Of a stretch of DNA of 64,000 bases, positions 12,223-23,349 are shown one piece after another. The number at the start of each line of letters is the position of its first letter. The first letter of the stretch is position 1. This DNA comes from Prorocentrum cordatum (lineage: Eukaryota > Sar > Dinophyceae > Prorocentrales > Prorocentraceae), in assembly GCA_963575745.1 (NCBI GenBank), contig CAUYUJ010004736.1, positions 276,223 to 340,222 of the forward strand, read 5' to 3'. The translations under genes and the position numbers were made by a program. Under the pieces are notes generated by a model. That model did not search any database. It worked only from the letters and a program-made list of their open reading frames with translations, and was not told where the DNA came from.

Positions 12223-12420
12223 AGCGGCGAGCGAGGGGGGAATGAGAAGGAGAAGGCCTTGTCAGAAGGCGGCGGGACTTCTCAGAAAGCCTCGCGCCGT
12301 CTGAGAGGTTTTCTGTGTAGATCGGGGGCGGCTCAGAAAACTTCTCGGAAGAAGGCTGGGGGGCTTCCGAGCCTTCTGAGAAGGCCCGCCCCTTCTCACC
12401 TCCCCCCGGGTTCGCCGCCG
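12223..12420. mobile_element. MITE-like element, family A, copy 1
   Basis: About 198 bp with long terminal inverted repeats: CGGCGAGC and GAGAAGGAGAAGGCCTT at the left, mirrored by CTTCTGAGAAGGCC and CGGGTTCGCCGCCG at the right. It aligns through its whole length with the reverse complement of 23350-23544, including the internal GGGACTTCTCAG and TCGCGCC blocks. No coding sequence. A clear target-site duplication is not visible; both flanks are A-rich. Confidence 0.75.
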
Positions 12421-12607
12421 AAAAAAGAATGAAATGGCCATGGACGCACAGAACACAGCAGCTCGACGTTGATAAGTGGTCGAGAATTGCGGCGTAATTG
12501 GAGCCGCAGTAGACGTATAGTTGCTCGAGGTTTGAAGGGCGACCTTGGCGTCGATTAACAGACGATCTTCGAAGTTCTCTTGCAACGAAAGGGTTTGCGC
12601 ATTTCCA

Positions 12608-12792
12608 GGTACAGTGGAGACCCATGCCAAGAAACACGCCGCTCGCCTCCAGGGTGCCCCTGGTTTCTTGGGTTTCGAGGGTTTTGCGATGGAAAGCGCG
12701 GCTTTCCCACGCCAAAAATCAATGGACGCCCTGGGGTCTCAGGGTTGGGTTTCTTGTGGGAGGTCTCTTGTGGACTGCCCTCCACTGTAGTG
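12608..12792 (+). repeat. Dispersed repeat R1, copy 1
   Basis: Begins CAGTGGAGACCCATGCCA, includes TCCAGGGTGCCCCTGG, AATCAATGGACG and CTGGGGTCTCAGGGT, and ends near CTTGTGGACT. The same sequence in the same orientation lies at 27882-28062. An older dispersed element or segmental copy; no coding motif. Confidence 0.7.
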
Positions 12793-12913
12793 GGCACGAC
12801 CCGGAGAACGAGCCCGTGGCCCGCGAAGACCACTGGGGGCTACGGCCCCAGGGCGCCACCCCTCGCGGGTCGGCCGCCGGCTGGTCACAGTACGTGTCCA
12901 TTTCCGCTTCTTC

Positions 12914-13241
12914 GTGTTTGCGAGCTCCAGCTGGGAAGGGTGGAGGACATGTTCTTTGAACATGTCTGGCGATCGACATGCAGGCGCGGGTCAGGAGCCC
13001 ACATGCGAACCCTACCCCTACCCCCCACGATTTCTGAGGGGGAGAGTGGGGTTCCCTTCGCTCGGGAGCTCCCGAACGACGTGAACCCCACCCTCCCCCC
13101 CAGAAATCGTGTGTGGCAGGGGCAGGGTTCGCATGTGGCCCCCTGGCTTCTTCATGTTTGCGAGTTCCAGCTGGGAAAGGTGGAGGATATGTTCTTTGAG
13201 CATGTCTGGCGATCGACATGCAGGTGCGGGTCAGGAGCCCG
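12914..13241. repeat. Direct repeats flanking a 140 bp inverted-repeat element
   Basis: Two direct copies of an approximately 85 bp block (GTTTGCGAGYTCCAGCTGGG through CGATCGACATGCAGG) lie at 12914-12998 and 13155-13241. Between them, 12999-13138 is a near-perfect inverted repeat with about 55 bp arms (outer ends CCACATGCGAACCCT and AGGGTTCGCATGTGG) and the central palindrome TCGGGAGCTCCCGA. Either a foldback MITE inserted between older duplicates or a duplication event that captured it. Confidence 0.75.
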
Positions 13242-14102
13242 CGAGCCGTCGGAACACGATGCCCACTCTTGCCGGCACTTTGCGGTTGCCTCGTTCGCAC
13301 GGTAGAAGAGGAGGGGATGACGTCAGAGGTGATGCGAGCGTCCCAGAATTGTTCCTCTTCTGTTCTTTCCAGCCTATCTGATCATTCGCCATGTTCAGAT
13401 GAGTTCCCATATGATCTTTCTCTTGGTTACATCGCGCTCGATGCTGCTATGGGACAACCCCCTGAAACTGCCTACGCCTATTTGACAGGTGGGATTCGGT
13501 TCGTGTAGGAAGAGGGCAGGAGGGGATTGGGAACCAGAGTAGGGAAAGCAGCATCGGGCGGGGGGCAGGGCGGGAGAGGAGGCCTCCCGCTGCGGATTCG
13601 TCCTCCTGTGCACGCCAGTGCCTCAGCAGCCCGCCGATTCCGAGTGAGGTCCCCGGCGGCCAGGCCCTCCGGTTTTTCCAGGACGGTGAGGCCATTGGCA
13701 GGCCCACGAGTCGCCCGGGAGCTTCAAGACCATGCTTACGCGTGCCCCCCTCTCCCCCCAGCACCTCCTGTGGGCCCCGGCCCCCAGCGGTGCTGAACCA
13801 GGCTGGAGATGCTTGGGGGCTCCTCGCAACTTGCACCCTCGGGGACCTGGCCGGAATCGCAGCCAGAATTGCAACCGGAATGGCACTTTGAATTGCACCC
13901 GGAATTGCAACCGGAATCGTCGCCAGCGCTCGAGCGCGAGCCCAAGTCAGCGAAGTGGAGTTTGCCTTGCAATTCCGCCTGCAATTCCCCCCGTGGTGAG
14001 CGCGTGCGCGAGTCTCCCCCGGGAAAGCTCCGTCCCACGGGCCCCTATAGTGTCTCCTCGTCGCTCCCGCGGGCGCCCCCAGGGGCTGCCCCCCAAGGCC
14101 CC
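13242..14102. other. No gene recognised; small AATTGCAACCGGAAT repeat
   Basis: GC-rich sequence. At 13850-13915, AATTGCAACCGGAAT and variants are repeated four to five times. No family motif in any frame. Confidence 0.55.
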
Positions 14103-14262
14103 TCCCCCCCAGAGGCTTCCCTGACTTTCCAGGAGGGCTAAAAAATAGCACCAGGACGTCGACGTCCTAATTCTTGTCGAGGTGTGAGGCAGTCCAGATA
14201 GATCTATAGGTCTGGAGTGCTATTTTTTAGCACTCTGGAAGGTCAGGGTTCTCCCCCCAGAG
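14103..14262. mobile_element. Foldback MITE with possible 11 bp target duplication
   Basis: Terminal inverted repeats CCCTGACTTTCCAG and CTGGAAGGTCAGGG enclose GCTAAAAAATAGCAC and its complement GTGCTATTTTTTAGC (14137 and 14217). The inverted part spans 14119-14248. On both sides lies TCCCCCC(C)AGAG (14103-14114 and 14252-14262), which reads as a target-site duplication of about 11 bp. No coding capacity. The size and duplication length would fit a Mutator-type non-autonomous element; family assignment is inference. Confidence 0.65.
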
Positions 14263-14519
14263 TTGCCCTTCATTCCGAGAGCTGCCAACGGACTGTTTGA
14301 AGCCAGTTCCCCGGGACAGCTCATTCCGCCCGGCTGGCTTTCGGCGACCGTCTGGGTTGCCCAGGCGCCCGCTCGAGGTCGCGGGCCGGAGGTTCTCACG
14401 TTTGGCGCCAGCACGCAACTAGGAGCCAGACTGGAGGTAGAACTGGGGCGGGAATGTGCAGTTTGTTATATTTTAATGCGCGTTGCATAGGCAACGCGTT
14501 CGAGTTGGGAGCGCATGTC

Positions 14520-14720
14520 GGATCGCCTTGGGGGCCCCATAGGCCATCTCTGCCGCCTTGTAGACCTTGTTGGCCGTCTTAGAGCCCATCATGGGCTATC
14601 TTAGTCGACTTGGAGGCTATGTTGGACAGTCTTGAGGCCGTCTCGGAGCCATCCCGAGGACCTCTTGGACCGTCTTGGGGCCATCGTAGAGGCCGTTTGG
14701 GCTGTCTGAGGCCAACTGCG
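14520..14720. repeat. CTTGG/GGCC degenerate short repeat
   Basis: Loose repetition of words such as GCCGTCTTGGAGCC at roughly 20-25 bp spacing. The same style of sequence occurs at 24930-25600 and 29480-29770, so this is a dispersed low-complexity family. Confidence 0.6.
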
Positions 14721-14824
14721 GTGGCACAAGAGGGTAGCCCAGTCTGTTTATGGGGGCAGTCGGCACGCCTGCCCGCGTCGCGCGGTGACCGCGCGGCAGA
14801 GCGCCCAAGCGCGGGGCGCTCCAA

Positions 14825-16110
14825 CAAAATTGTCTTGGCGATGGGCCCAGCCATATGCAGTTGTGAGTACCGTCGTTGTGGGTACCGCCTTCGGGGGATC
14901 TCCTCATGGGGTCATGAAGCACGCGAGGGGCAGACGATGTGGGGCGGGGCCGCCATGTGGGCGCTGCCATTGGGGCTTTAACGCGGAACCCACTATGGAG
15001 CCGCGAAGCGTGTGAAGAGTGCGCCGCAGTGGGGCGGTGCCGCGGAGCTCCCTATGGGGCGAAACGCTGTACCGGGTGGGGAAAACGCATGCGGACCCCG
15101 CCACTGGGCCTTCAGTGGAGCTCCTCATGGGGCCACGAAACGTTGTACTGGGCGGGGTGAACGCATGCGAGTGCAGCCACTGGGGCATTCGGTGGAGCTC
15201 CTTGTGGGGCCACGAAGCGCTGTGCTAGACGTGGGTCCCGCATGCGAATGCAGCCACTGGAGCCTTCGGTGGAGCTCCATATGGGGCCACGAAACGCTGT
15301 GCTAGGCGTGGGCCCAACATGCGGGCGCAGCCACTGGAGCCTTCGGGTCCCCCATGCGAGCGCAGCAACTGGGGCCTTCGGTGGAGCTTCTTATGGGGCC
15401 ACGAAGCGCTGTACTGGGTGGGGGAACCGCATGCGAGAGCATCCACTGGAGCCTTCGGTGGAGCTCTCTATGAGGCCACGAAGCGCTGTACTGGGCGGGG
15501 GTCTCGCATGCAAGCGCAGCCACTGGGGCCCTCGGTGGAGCTCCCTATGGAGCCACGAAGCGTTGTACTGGGCGGGTGAACCGAATGCGAGCGCAGCCAG
15601 TGGAGCCTTTGGTGGAGCTCCCTATGGGGCCACGAAACGCTAGCTGTGTAGAGGAACCGCATTCGAGTGCAGCCACTGGAGCCTTCGGAGGGCTCCCTAT
15701 GGGCATCGAAGCGCTGTGCTGGGCGGGGATCCCGCATGCGAATGCAGCCACTGGGGCCCTCGGTGGAGCTCCCTATGGGGCCACGAAGCGCTGTGCTAGG
15801 TAGGGGATCCCCCATGCGAGCGCAGCAACTGGAGCATTCGGTGGAGCCCCCTTTGGGACCACAAAACATTGTACTGGGCGGGGGCACCGCATGTGAGTGC
15901 AGCCACTTGGGACCTCGGTGGAGCCCCCTATGGGGCCACAAAACGCTGTACGAGGTGGGGGTCTCGCATGCGAGTGAAGCCACCGGGGCCTTCGGTGGAG
16001 GTCCCTCTGGGGCCACAAAACGCTGTGTTGGGCCGGGGCCCCGCATGCGAGAGCAGCCACCGGGGCCTTCGGTGGAGCTCCCTATCGGGCCACGAAGCGT
16101 GTGAGGGGTG
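14825..16110 (+). repeat. Array A: diverged 77-80 bp repeat, forward orientation
   Basis: About 14 units containing GGTGGAGCTCCCTATGGGG, CCACGAA, then a GCATGCGAGCGCAGCCACTGG block. Units differ from each other at many positions, so the array is old. The left boundary (14845-14890) has CATATGCAGTTGTGAGTACC and GTCGTTGTGGGTACCGC, and recurs in inverted form at the outer ends of array B (18262-18330) and array D (34895-34975). Short reading frames here are repeat translations. Confidence 0.9.
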
Positions 16111-16654
16111 TGCCAAAGTGATGGAGGAGGGAAAGGAGGAAGGAGGAGAGTAGAGGAGGAGACGCGTGGCGCTGCCTCCTCAAAACGAGAACCCGACACC
16201 ACAGGATGGTTCGGAAAAACGAGAGTCGAAATTCCCAAGTTTTTGCTTGGAAGCTCCGGGGACGAGCTTCTGCAAACGAGGTACGACAACTGGGCGGGCT
16301 CAGGCCACAGATCGCCAGTGAAGGGGAGCGGGGGGGGGGAAGCGCAAGGGAGGCTGGAGGAGGAGGAGGAGGAGGAGGAGGAGGAGGAGGAGGAGGACGA
16401 CGAGGAGGAGGAGGAGGAGGAGGAGGAGGAGGAAGGGAAGGAGAGAAAGTGAGAGGCGCCGGCCTGGCCTTGCCACTCTTCGGCCCGCAGGGCTCTGCGA
16501 GGTCGGAGCACCCTGACCCCAGACTTCGTGTTTTTTTCCCAACCATCCTGTGGTGTTGGGTCCTCGTTTTGAAGAGACGGTGCCCCGCGTTCCCCTCCTT
16601 CCTCCCCCTCCTCCTCCCTCCTCCCCCTCCTTGCCTCTGCTCTCGGCGCACCTC
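16111..16654. repeat. Centre of the inverted arrays: GGA tracts and two opposed M modules
   Basis: Contains module M on the plus strand (about 16160-16222), a unique stretch with one GAGGTACGACAACTGGGC unit, a pure GGA tract (16356-16440), a second unique stretch, and M in reverse (about 16530-16592) followed by CCT runs. The two M copies are mirror images. Read outward from each M there is a CCT tract and then an array. Confidence 0.85.
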
Positions 16655-18330
16655 TCACGCGCTTCGTAGCCCCATAGGGAGCTCCACCGAAGGCCCCAGT
16701 GGGGGTGTTCGCATGCGGTTCCCCCACCCAGGGCAGCGTTTCGTGGCCCCATAGGGAGCTCCACCGAAGGCCCCAGTGGGGGTGTTCGCATGCGGTTCCC
16801 CCACCCAGGGCAGCGTTTCGTGGCCCCATAGGGAGCTCCACCGAAGGCCCCAGTGGGGGTGTTCGCATGCGGTTCCCCCACCCAGGGCAGCGTTTCGTGG
16901 CCCCATAGGGAGCTCCACCGAAGGCCCCAGTGGGGGTGTTCGCATGCGGTTCCCCCACCCAGGGCAGCGTTTCGTGGCCCCATAGGGAGCTCCACCGAAG
17001 GCCCCAGGGCAGCGTTTCGTAGCCCCATAGGGAGCTCCACCGAAGTGTTCGCATGCGGTTCCCCCACCCAGGGCAGCGTTTCGTGGCCCCATAGGGAGCT
17101 CCACCGAAGGCCCCAGTGGGGGTGTTCGCATGCGGTTCCCCCACCCAGGGCAGCGTTTCGTAGCCCCATAGGGAGCTCCACCGAAGGCCCCAGTGGGGGT
17201 GTTCGCATGCGGTTCCCCCACCCAGGGCAGCGTTTCGTGGCCCCATAGGGAGCTCCACCGAAGGCCCCAGTGGGGGTGTTCGCATGCGGTTCCCCCACCC
17301 AGGGCAGCGTTTCGTGGCCCCATAGGGAGCTCCACCGAAGGCCCCAGTGGGGGTGTTCGCATGCGGTTCCCCCACCCAGGGCAGCGTTTCGTGGCCCCAT
17401 AGGGAGCTCCACCGAAGGCCCCAGTGGGGGTGTTCGCATGCGGTTCCCCCACCCAGGGCAGCGTTTCGTGGCCCCATAGGGAGCTCCACCGAAGGCCCCA
17501 GTGGGGGTGTTCGCATGCGGTTCCCCCACCCAGGGCAGCGTTTCGTGGCCCCATAGGGAGCTCCACCGAAGGCCCCAGTGGGGGTGTTCGCATGCGGTTC
17601 CCCCACCCAGGGCAGCGTTTCGTAGCCCCATAGGGAGCTCCACCGAAGGCCCCAGTGGGGGTGTTCGCATGCGGTTCCCCCACCCAGGGCAGCGTTTCGT
17701 GGCCCCATAGGGAGCTCCACCGAAGGCCCCAGTGGGGGTGTTCGCATGCGGTTCCCCCACCCAGGGCAGCGTTTCGTAGCCCCATAGGGAGCTCCACCGA
17801 AGGCCCCAGTGGGGGTGTTCGCATGCGGTTCCCCCACCCAGGGCAGCGTTTCGTGGCCCCATAGGGAGCTCCACCGAAGGCCCCAGTGGGGGTGTTCGCA
17901 TGCGGTTCCCCCACCCAGGGCAGCGTTTCGTGCCCCATAGGGAGCTCCACCGAAGGCCCCAGTGGCCCTCGCATGCGGTTCCCCCACCCAGGGCAGCGCT
18001 TCGTGGCCCCATGGGGAGCTCCACCGAAAGCCCCCGTGGCGCAGTTCGCATGCGCTTCCCCCACCCAGGGCAGCGTTTCGTGGCACCATAGGGAGCTCCA
18101 CCGAAGGCCCCAGTGGCGCAGTTCGCATGCGGTTACCTCACCCAGGGCAGCGTTTCGTAGCCCCATAGGGAGCTCCACCGAAGGCCCGCCCCGGTGGCGC
18201 AGTCCGCATGCGGTTCCCCCACCCAGGGCAGCGTTTCGTAGCCCCATAGGGAGCCCCACCGAAAGCGGCACCCACAACGCGTTACCAACAATTGCTTATG
18301 GTTGGGTCTTTCGGCAGGATAATTTTTTTC
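16655..18330 (-). repeat. Array B: about 20 near-identical 77 bp units, reverse orientation
   Basis: Unit includes CCCATAGGGAGCTCCACCGA, AGGCCCCAGTGGGGGTG, TTCGCATGCGGTTCCC and CCAGGGCAGCGTTTCGT. Most units are identical except for GTGGCC versus GTAGCC. Two truncated units lie at 16985-17045, and degeneration increases after 17920. Because 77 is not divisible by 3 and the unit lacks minus-strand stops, frames of 500-900 codons appear on the minus strand; these are not genes. The boundary with the CACAACGCG and GGGTCTTTCGGC words follows at 18262-18330. Confidence 0.95.
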
Positions 18331-18699
18331 GCAGCACAACATCGATCCCCAGAGGTCTGGGCCCCTTCCCTTTGGACTGGCTTCTCATCCCGAGTCGATG
18401 CTTGACGGCCCAGGGGGCCCAGCAAAGGCCTTTGGAGGCCGAAGATAAGGAAAAACCTACCGTCGTGATTTTGTTCACGGCGCGAGGGGGTCCGGGAAGG
18501 AGTAGGGGGGCGAAGGAGAAGGAGGGGTGGCATCAAGGTTCGCGCACGTTTCGCGCCGCGGGGGCACGGGTCTCGCTCCGACCAGAACAGTTACCAGGCG
18601 CATCCCGCCAGGGTCGCATGGTCCGCGGGGGCGAGGCCTTTTCCCACACTGCCAGTCGGAGCGCAGACGCTGCAGAAGCAGGGCCACGACACCTCGCCC
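18331..18699. other. No gene recognised
   Basis: GC-rich unique sequence between array B and the CCACCCA array. No motif, RNA gene or dyad of note. Confidence 0.5.
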
Positions 18700-21295
18700 A
18701 AAAAGTCAGCCAGACCACCCCAGGCCCCGCCCAAAATCAAAGAAAGACAGACCACTCAAAATCAGGCCAAACCCGCCCAATAGTAAAACAGGTATCCCGG
18801 CAGAGCAACCCGGACAACTTCAAGTAGAACAGGCCCCGCCCAAAAGTAAACCAAATTACCCACCCAAGCAAGGCAAATCACCTAGAAGTAGACCGACCAG
18901 ACCCCGCCCATACGTAAATTGGACCACCCATCCAAGCAGGCCAGACCACCCGACAGTCATACAAAAGTAGACTACACTCCGCCCACACAAATTAACCAGA
19001 CCACCCATCAAAGCAAGCCAGCCAACCCAGAAGCAGACGAGAACCCGTCAAAAAGTAGACCTGATCACCGATCCGAACAAGTCAAACCACCCAAAACTAG
19101 ACCAGACCCCGCCCCTCAGTAAGACAGACCACCCAACCACCTGAAAGTACACCCGATCCCGCCCAATGGAAAACCAAACCACCCATGCAAGGAAGCAAGC
19201 CACTACACCCAAAAGTAGACCAGACCCCGCCCAGAAATAAACCAAACCACTCACCCAAGCAAGGATGTAGACCAGACCCCGCCCAAAGGTAAACCAGATC
19301 TCCGGTCCAAGCGGGCCAGAAGCAGACGAGAACCCGCTCATACGTAAACTGGACCACCCACCCAAGCAGCTTAGGTCACCCAAAAGCAAACCAGACTCCG
19401 CACGGCAATTGACTTGACCACCAAGCAAAACAGGCCAGGCCACCCAAAAGTTCACCCCACCCCACCCACACACATTGACCAGACCATCAATCAAAGCAAA
19501 CCAGGCCACCCAACATTAATTCGCACGAAGAATATCCGACCATCAACGAGTACCCCGACCACTCACAAGAAAACCAACCTCACCCAATGGTACACCAAAC
19601 CACCCGTCAACGTTAAGCAGACCACCCAACAATAAACCAGACCACCCAAAAGTGAACCAGACCACCCATCGAAGTAAGGCAGTCCACCCATCAACGTAAG
19701 CCATACCCCGCCCAAAAGGAAAAAAGACAACCCCCAATGTGAAGCTGACGCAGCCCACAAGTAAACCAGACCAGCCGATAGTACTCTGCGCCATGCCCAG
19801 AAGTGAACCCGACCCACCCAACAGTAAACCAGACCACCCATCAACATAAAAACAAGGCCACCCATGCAAGCAAGCAAGCCACTCCACCCAAAAGTAGACC
19901 AGACCCCGCCCAACAATAAACCAAACCACCCACCCAGGCAAGGATGTAGACCAGACCCCGCCCAAAGGTAAACCAGATCTCCGGTCCAAGCGGGCCAGAC
20001 GCAGACGAGAACCCGCCCATACGTAAATTGGACCACCCACCCAAGCAGCTTAGGCCACCCAAAAGCAAACCAGACTCCGCACGGCAATTGACTTGACCAC
20101 CAAGCAAAACAGGCCAGGCCACCCAAAAGTTCACACCCCACCCACACACACATTGACCAGACCATCAATCGAAGCAAACCAGGCCACCCAACATTAATTC
20201 GCACGAAGAATATCCGACCATCAACGAGTACCCCGACCACACACAAGAAAACCAACCTCACCCAATGGTACACCAAACCACCCGTCAACGTTAAACAGAC
20301 CACCCAACAGTAAACCAGACCACCCAAACGTGAACCAGACCACCCATCGAAGTAAGGCAGTCCACCCATCAACGTAAGCCATACCCCGCCCAAAAGGAAA
20401 CAAGACCGTCCCCAATGTGAAGCTGACGCTGCCCACAAGTAAACCAGACCAGCCGATAGTAATCTGCGCCATGCCCAGAAGTGAACCAGACCCACCCAAC
20501 AGTAAACCAGACCACCCATCAACATAAACACAAGGCCACCCATGCAAGGAAGCAAGCCACTACACCCAAAAGTAGACCAGACCCCGCCCAGAAATAAACC
20601 AAACCACTCTCCCAGGCAAGGATGTAGACCAGACCCCGCCCAAAGGTAAACCAGATCTCCGATCCAAGCGGGCCAGACCACTCAGAAGCAGACGAGAACC
20701 CGCCCATACGTAAACTGGACCACCCACCCAAGCAGCTTAGGCCACCCAAAAGCAAACCAGACTCCGCACGGCAATTGACTTGACCACCAAGCCAAGCAAG
20801 CCAGGGCACCCACAAGATCACCCAACCCCACCCACACAAATTGACAAGACCACCAATCAAAACAAACCAGGCCACACAACAAAAGAGTGCAGACTCCACC
20901 CAGAAGTACCATACCACCCATCTAGGCAAATCAGGCCCCCCCCCCTACATTAATTCGCACGAAGTATACCCGACCGTCAACGAGTACCCCGACCACTCAC
21001 AAGAAAACCAACCTCACCCAATTGTACACCAAACCACCCGTCAATGTTAACCAGACCACCCAACCGTAAACAAGACCACCCAACAGTAGACCAGACCACC
21101 CATCGAAGTAAGGCAGTCCACCCATCAACGTAAGCCATACCCCGCCCAAAAGGAAAAAAAACCACCCCCAATGTGAAGCTGACGCAGCCCACAAGTAAAC
21201 CAGACCAGCCGATAGTAATCTGCGCCATGCCCAGAAGTAAACCAGACCCACCCAACAGTAAACCAGACCACACATCAACATACAAACCAGGCCAC
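18700..21295. repeat. CCACCCA-rich array with about 680 bp higher-order repeats
   Basis: Built from short words such as AAACCAGACCACCCA, CCCCGCCCAAAAGTA and CAAGCAAG. On top there is a long period: GCAAGCCACTACACCCAAAA or its variant recurs near 19190, 19874 and 20550, and long downstream blocks repeat in the same order (for example CTCCGCACGGCAATTGACTT). Three higher-order copies, the last one diverging. The Trp/Gly/Leu-rich minus-strand frames come from the repeat. Confidence 0.9.
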
Positions 21296-21715
21296 CCAGT
21301 AGCTACCCTATCCTCCACCCCTTACTTCTCCCCCCAATCGCTCCATCTCGCTCCATCTTGCCCCATATCCCTCCATCTTGCCCCATATCCTTTCACATCC
21401 CTCCGTCTCCCTCCATCTCCCTCGTCCCTTTTCCCTTCCTTAAATTGGATTGAAGCTGACCGCCTCCATGCCGCCGCGGCGTCGGCGCACGCGACGGTGA
21501 CATTGCGAGGGCGATGACGCGACCGATGGCGCGGCGGCGGCGACGTCGTCGTCGGCGGCGGCGATGCTTATTGTAATGAATGTGGGATTGGTGGACTGGC
21601 CAGTAAGGGAATAGGGAGTTATACGTGGATGCGAAGATGGGTTGTATTTGGTTTAACTTGTGTTATAAGCGGATTATAAATGCCCCAAGTTGCTTAAAAG
21701 GGTCAGGTAGCTCCG
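21296..21715. other. No gene recognised; pyrimidine-rich then CGG-rich
   Basis: 21310-21435 is CCATCTC-rich pyrimidine sequence and 21460-21565 is CGGCGG-rich. No gene, RNA or element ends identified. Confidence 0.5.
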
Positions 21716-21876
21716 GCATGTAGGCTCCCCATTTAGCCCAGATACTTGCCCCCTGTTAGCCGCTTAGAGCAGACGCAACCCACTCATAAGCTAGGTTAGG
21801 TCCGATAGCATGTACCTTCACATCAACTGAGAAAGCCCCCGCCCTCCCATCGGCAACCCCCGCGGCCGTCCAAGCG
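21716..21876 (+). repeat. SINE-like dispersed repeat, longest copy
   Basis: Reads GTAGGCTCCCC, TTTAGCCCAGATACTTG, TTAGCCGCTTAG, CAACCCACTCATAAGCTAGG, then the TTAGGTCC block and finally CCCCCGCGGCCGTCCAAGC. It joins the block seen alone at 8898-8972 to the block seen at 9161 and 9630, giving a family length of at least 160 bp. Confidence 0.7.
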
Positions 21877-22077
21877 GAGCCAACATCTATCCATATGCAC
21901 CGCCCCGTGCTGTCCCAGGGCGTCGCTGCAATAAGAAGGATTCTTTTGGGCTCAAGGGGGGGGGGCTCCGATTTTCGGGCCGATCACTAGATTTCTATCG
22001 TGGAACCTGTCTGTTGCCTCGGCACGCCGTGGCCAGAAAAGCCCCCTCGTTGTTTGAACCTGCTCTCTTTGTGGCAG

Positions 22078-22355
22078 CACGATGAGTGTATGGATATGCC
22101 CCCCGCCTCGCCAAGGAACTGGGCGTGCGGCTGGTCAAGGCCGTGCTGCGCTTCAAGCTGCGCGAGCTGATCGCGCTGGTCGCCGTCCGCGCCGCCATCC
22201 GCCTCGCGGTTTCGCGCGGCGGGTTGGCCCTCGCCGAGGTGGTGGCCCGCGCCAGGGCGCTGCTGCCGGCGGCGGCTGCCGCACTGCCGGGAGAGCTGGC
22301 CGGCTGCCCCGCGCCAATCGGGGAGCCACATTCGGAGGACCGCGGGGGGTGCTGA
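22078..22355 (+). CDS. Candidate exon, helical Ala/Leu/Arg-rich protein
   Basis: Follows a good acceptor (CTGCTCTCTTTGTGGCAG, AG at 22076-22077). The frame with nearly all codons ending in G or C reads AKELGVRLVKAVLRFKLREL, continues as IALVAVRAAIRLAVSRGG, and ends at TGA after PHSEDRGGC. A TGA at 22083-22085 closes this frame just inside the acceptor, so the true 5' edge must be downstream or the piece is a fragment. The heptad-like spacing of hydrophobics suggests an amphipathic helix. No family recognised. Strong codon bias is the main support; a non-ATG start and the lack of neighbours weaken it. Confidence 0.35.
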
Positions 22356-23349
22356 GTTGCGTGGTCCTACATGGGCGCCTCAGAGGGTCACAGAATCCCT
22401 GCGGCGTCGGGGGTTTCGTCCAGGCTTCGTCTGAGTCGATCGACATTTGGGCGAAGTCTGGGCGAAGTCTGACGGAGTCTGGACGCAAGGGTGAGGAGGG
22501 GGGGGGTCGAAGTGTGGACGCACTCTGGTCGGAATCGCGCCGAATGGGGCCGCAGAGGTCCACGCAGGCTCCCGCGAGGGCTCCAGGAAGGCCCAGGGCG
22601 TAGGAGGTCGGAGGCGCTTCTGGTCTACGCCCCTTGGGGCCTCGGGGAGGCCCCTCGTCGCCACGGCGGGATCCGCCTCGCACCTCCGGGTCGGGGCGCG
22701 CCTCTGGACAGAGGTCGGGGGACCGACTTCAGGAGCTACCTCCTTTTCTAGCCACTCAGGGCATGTCTCACCCACCCGTGAGCCAGGCTAGGCCCAACAG
22801 AACCGACCCCCGCATCCACTTGCAACCCCCTTCTCCCCTTAGCAAACACCGCGGCCGTCCAAGCAGGATGGTGCGCTCGAGGCAGCGCCGTGGCCGGCGG
22901 GCCCCGTCTTCTCCGGCCCTTGCCACCTGCCGGGCGCGAGCAGCGGGGCTCCCTGCGACGACCCGTCGCCGCCGAATGCACGGCCGAAGCTGATGCCGGC
23001 GGGCGGGGAGGCGCCGGCCGTTGGGTCGGGTGTCGCTAGAAGTGCCCCTGGGTCAAGCTGCCCCCAGGATTCTCGGGGTAGCCCGAACGGCCTCCAAAGC
23101 ACCCCTCGCGAGGTCCAGAGGGACCCAGGGGGTGCAAATTTGAGCGAAAAGCTGGGGGCACCTTGGGGCAAGGGTACTTCTAGAGCAACACCCGATTGGG
23201 CGCGAATTGATGGGGGGCGATAAGTGAGGGGGCAGCGAGGGCTGCAGAACAGGGACCCTCGAGGGCCCCCAGGGGGCCCCGCAGGGGGCCGCATAGGGGG
23301 CCTTTCGGGCCAGAAAAGGACGCCTTTTTCTCCCCCCCCCTTCCATTTC
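22356..23349. other. No gene recognised; one SINE-like copy
   Basis: GC-rich. A SINE-like copy lies at 22784-22866 (CCAGGCTAGGCCCAACAG, CTTAGCAAACACCGCGG, CCGTCCAAGCAGG). Short AAGTCTGGGCG words repeat near 22455-22480. Nothing else recognised. Confidence 0.55.

Noticed and set aside
14885-18262. CRISPR array
   Set aside because: Units are contiguous with no unique spacers, the repeats are 77 bp, and the genome is eukaryotic.
15468-18277. Minus-strand open frames of 540-886 codons across array B
   Set aside because: They follow the 77 bp repeat, whose unit lacks stops on that strand and cycles through all frames; the peptide simply repeats with the DNA.
21936-21956. TTCTTTTGGGCTCAAGG as an SL relic
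   Set aside because: Needs an indel and several mismatches to align, and no element or ORF follows.
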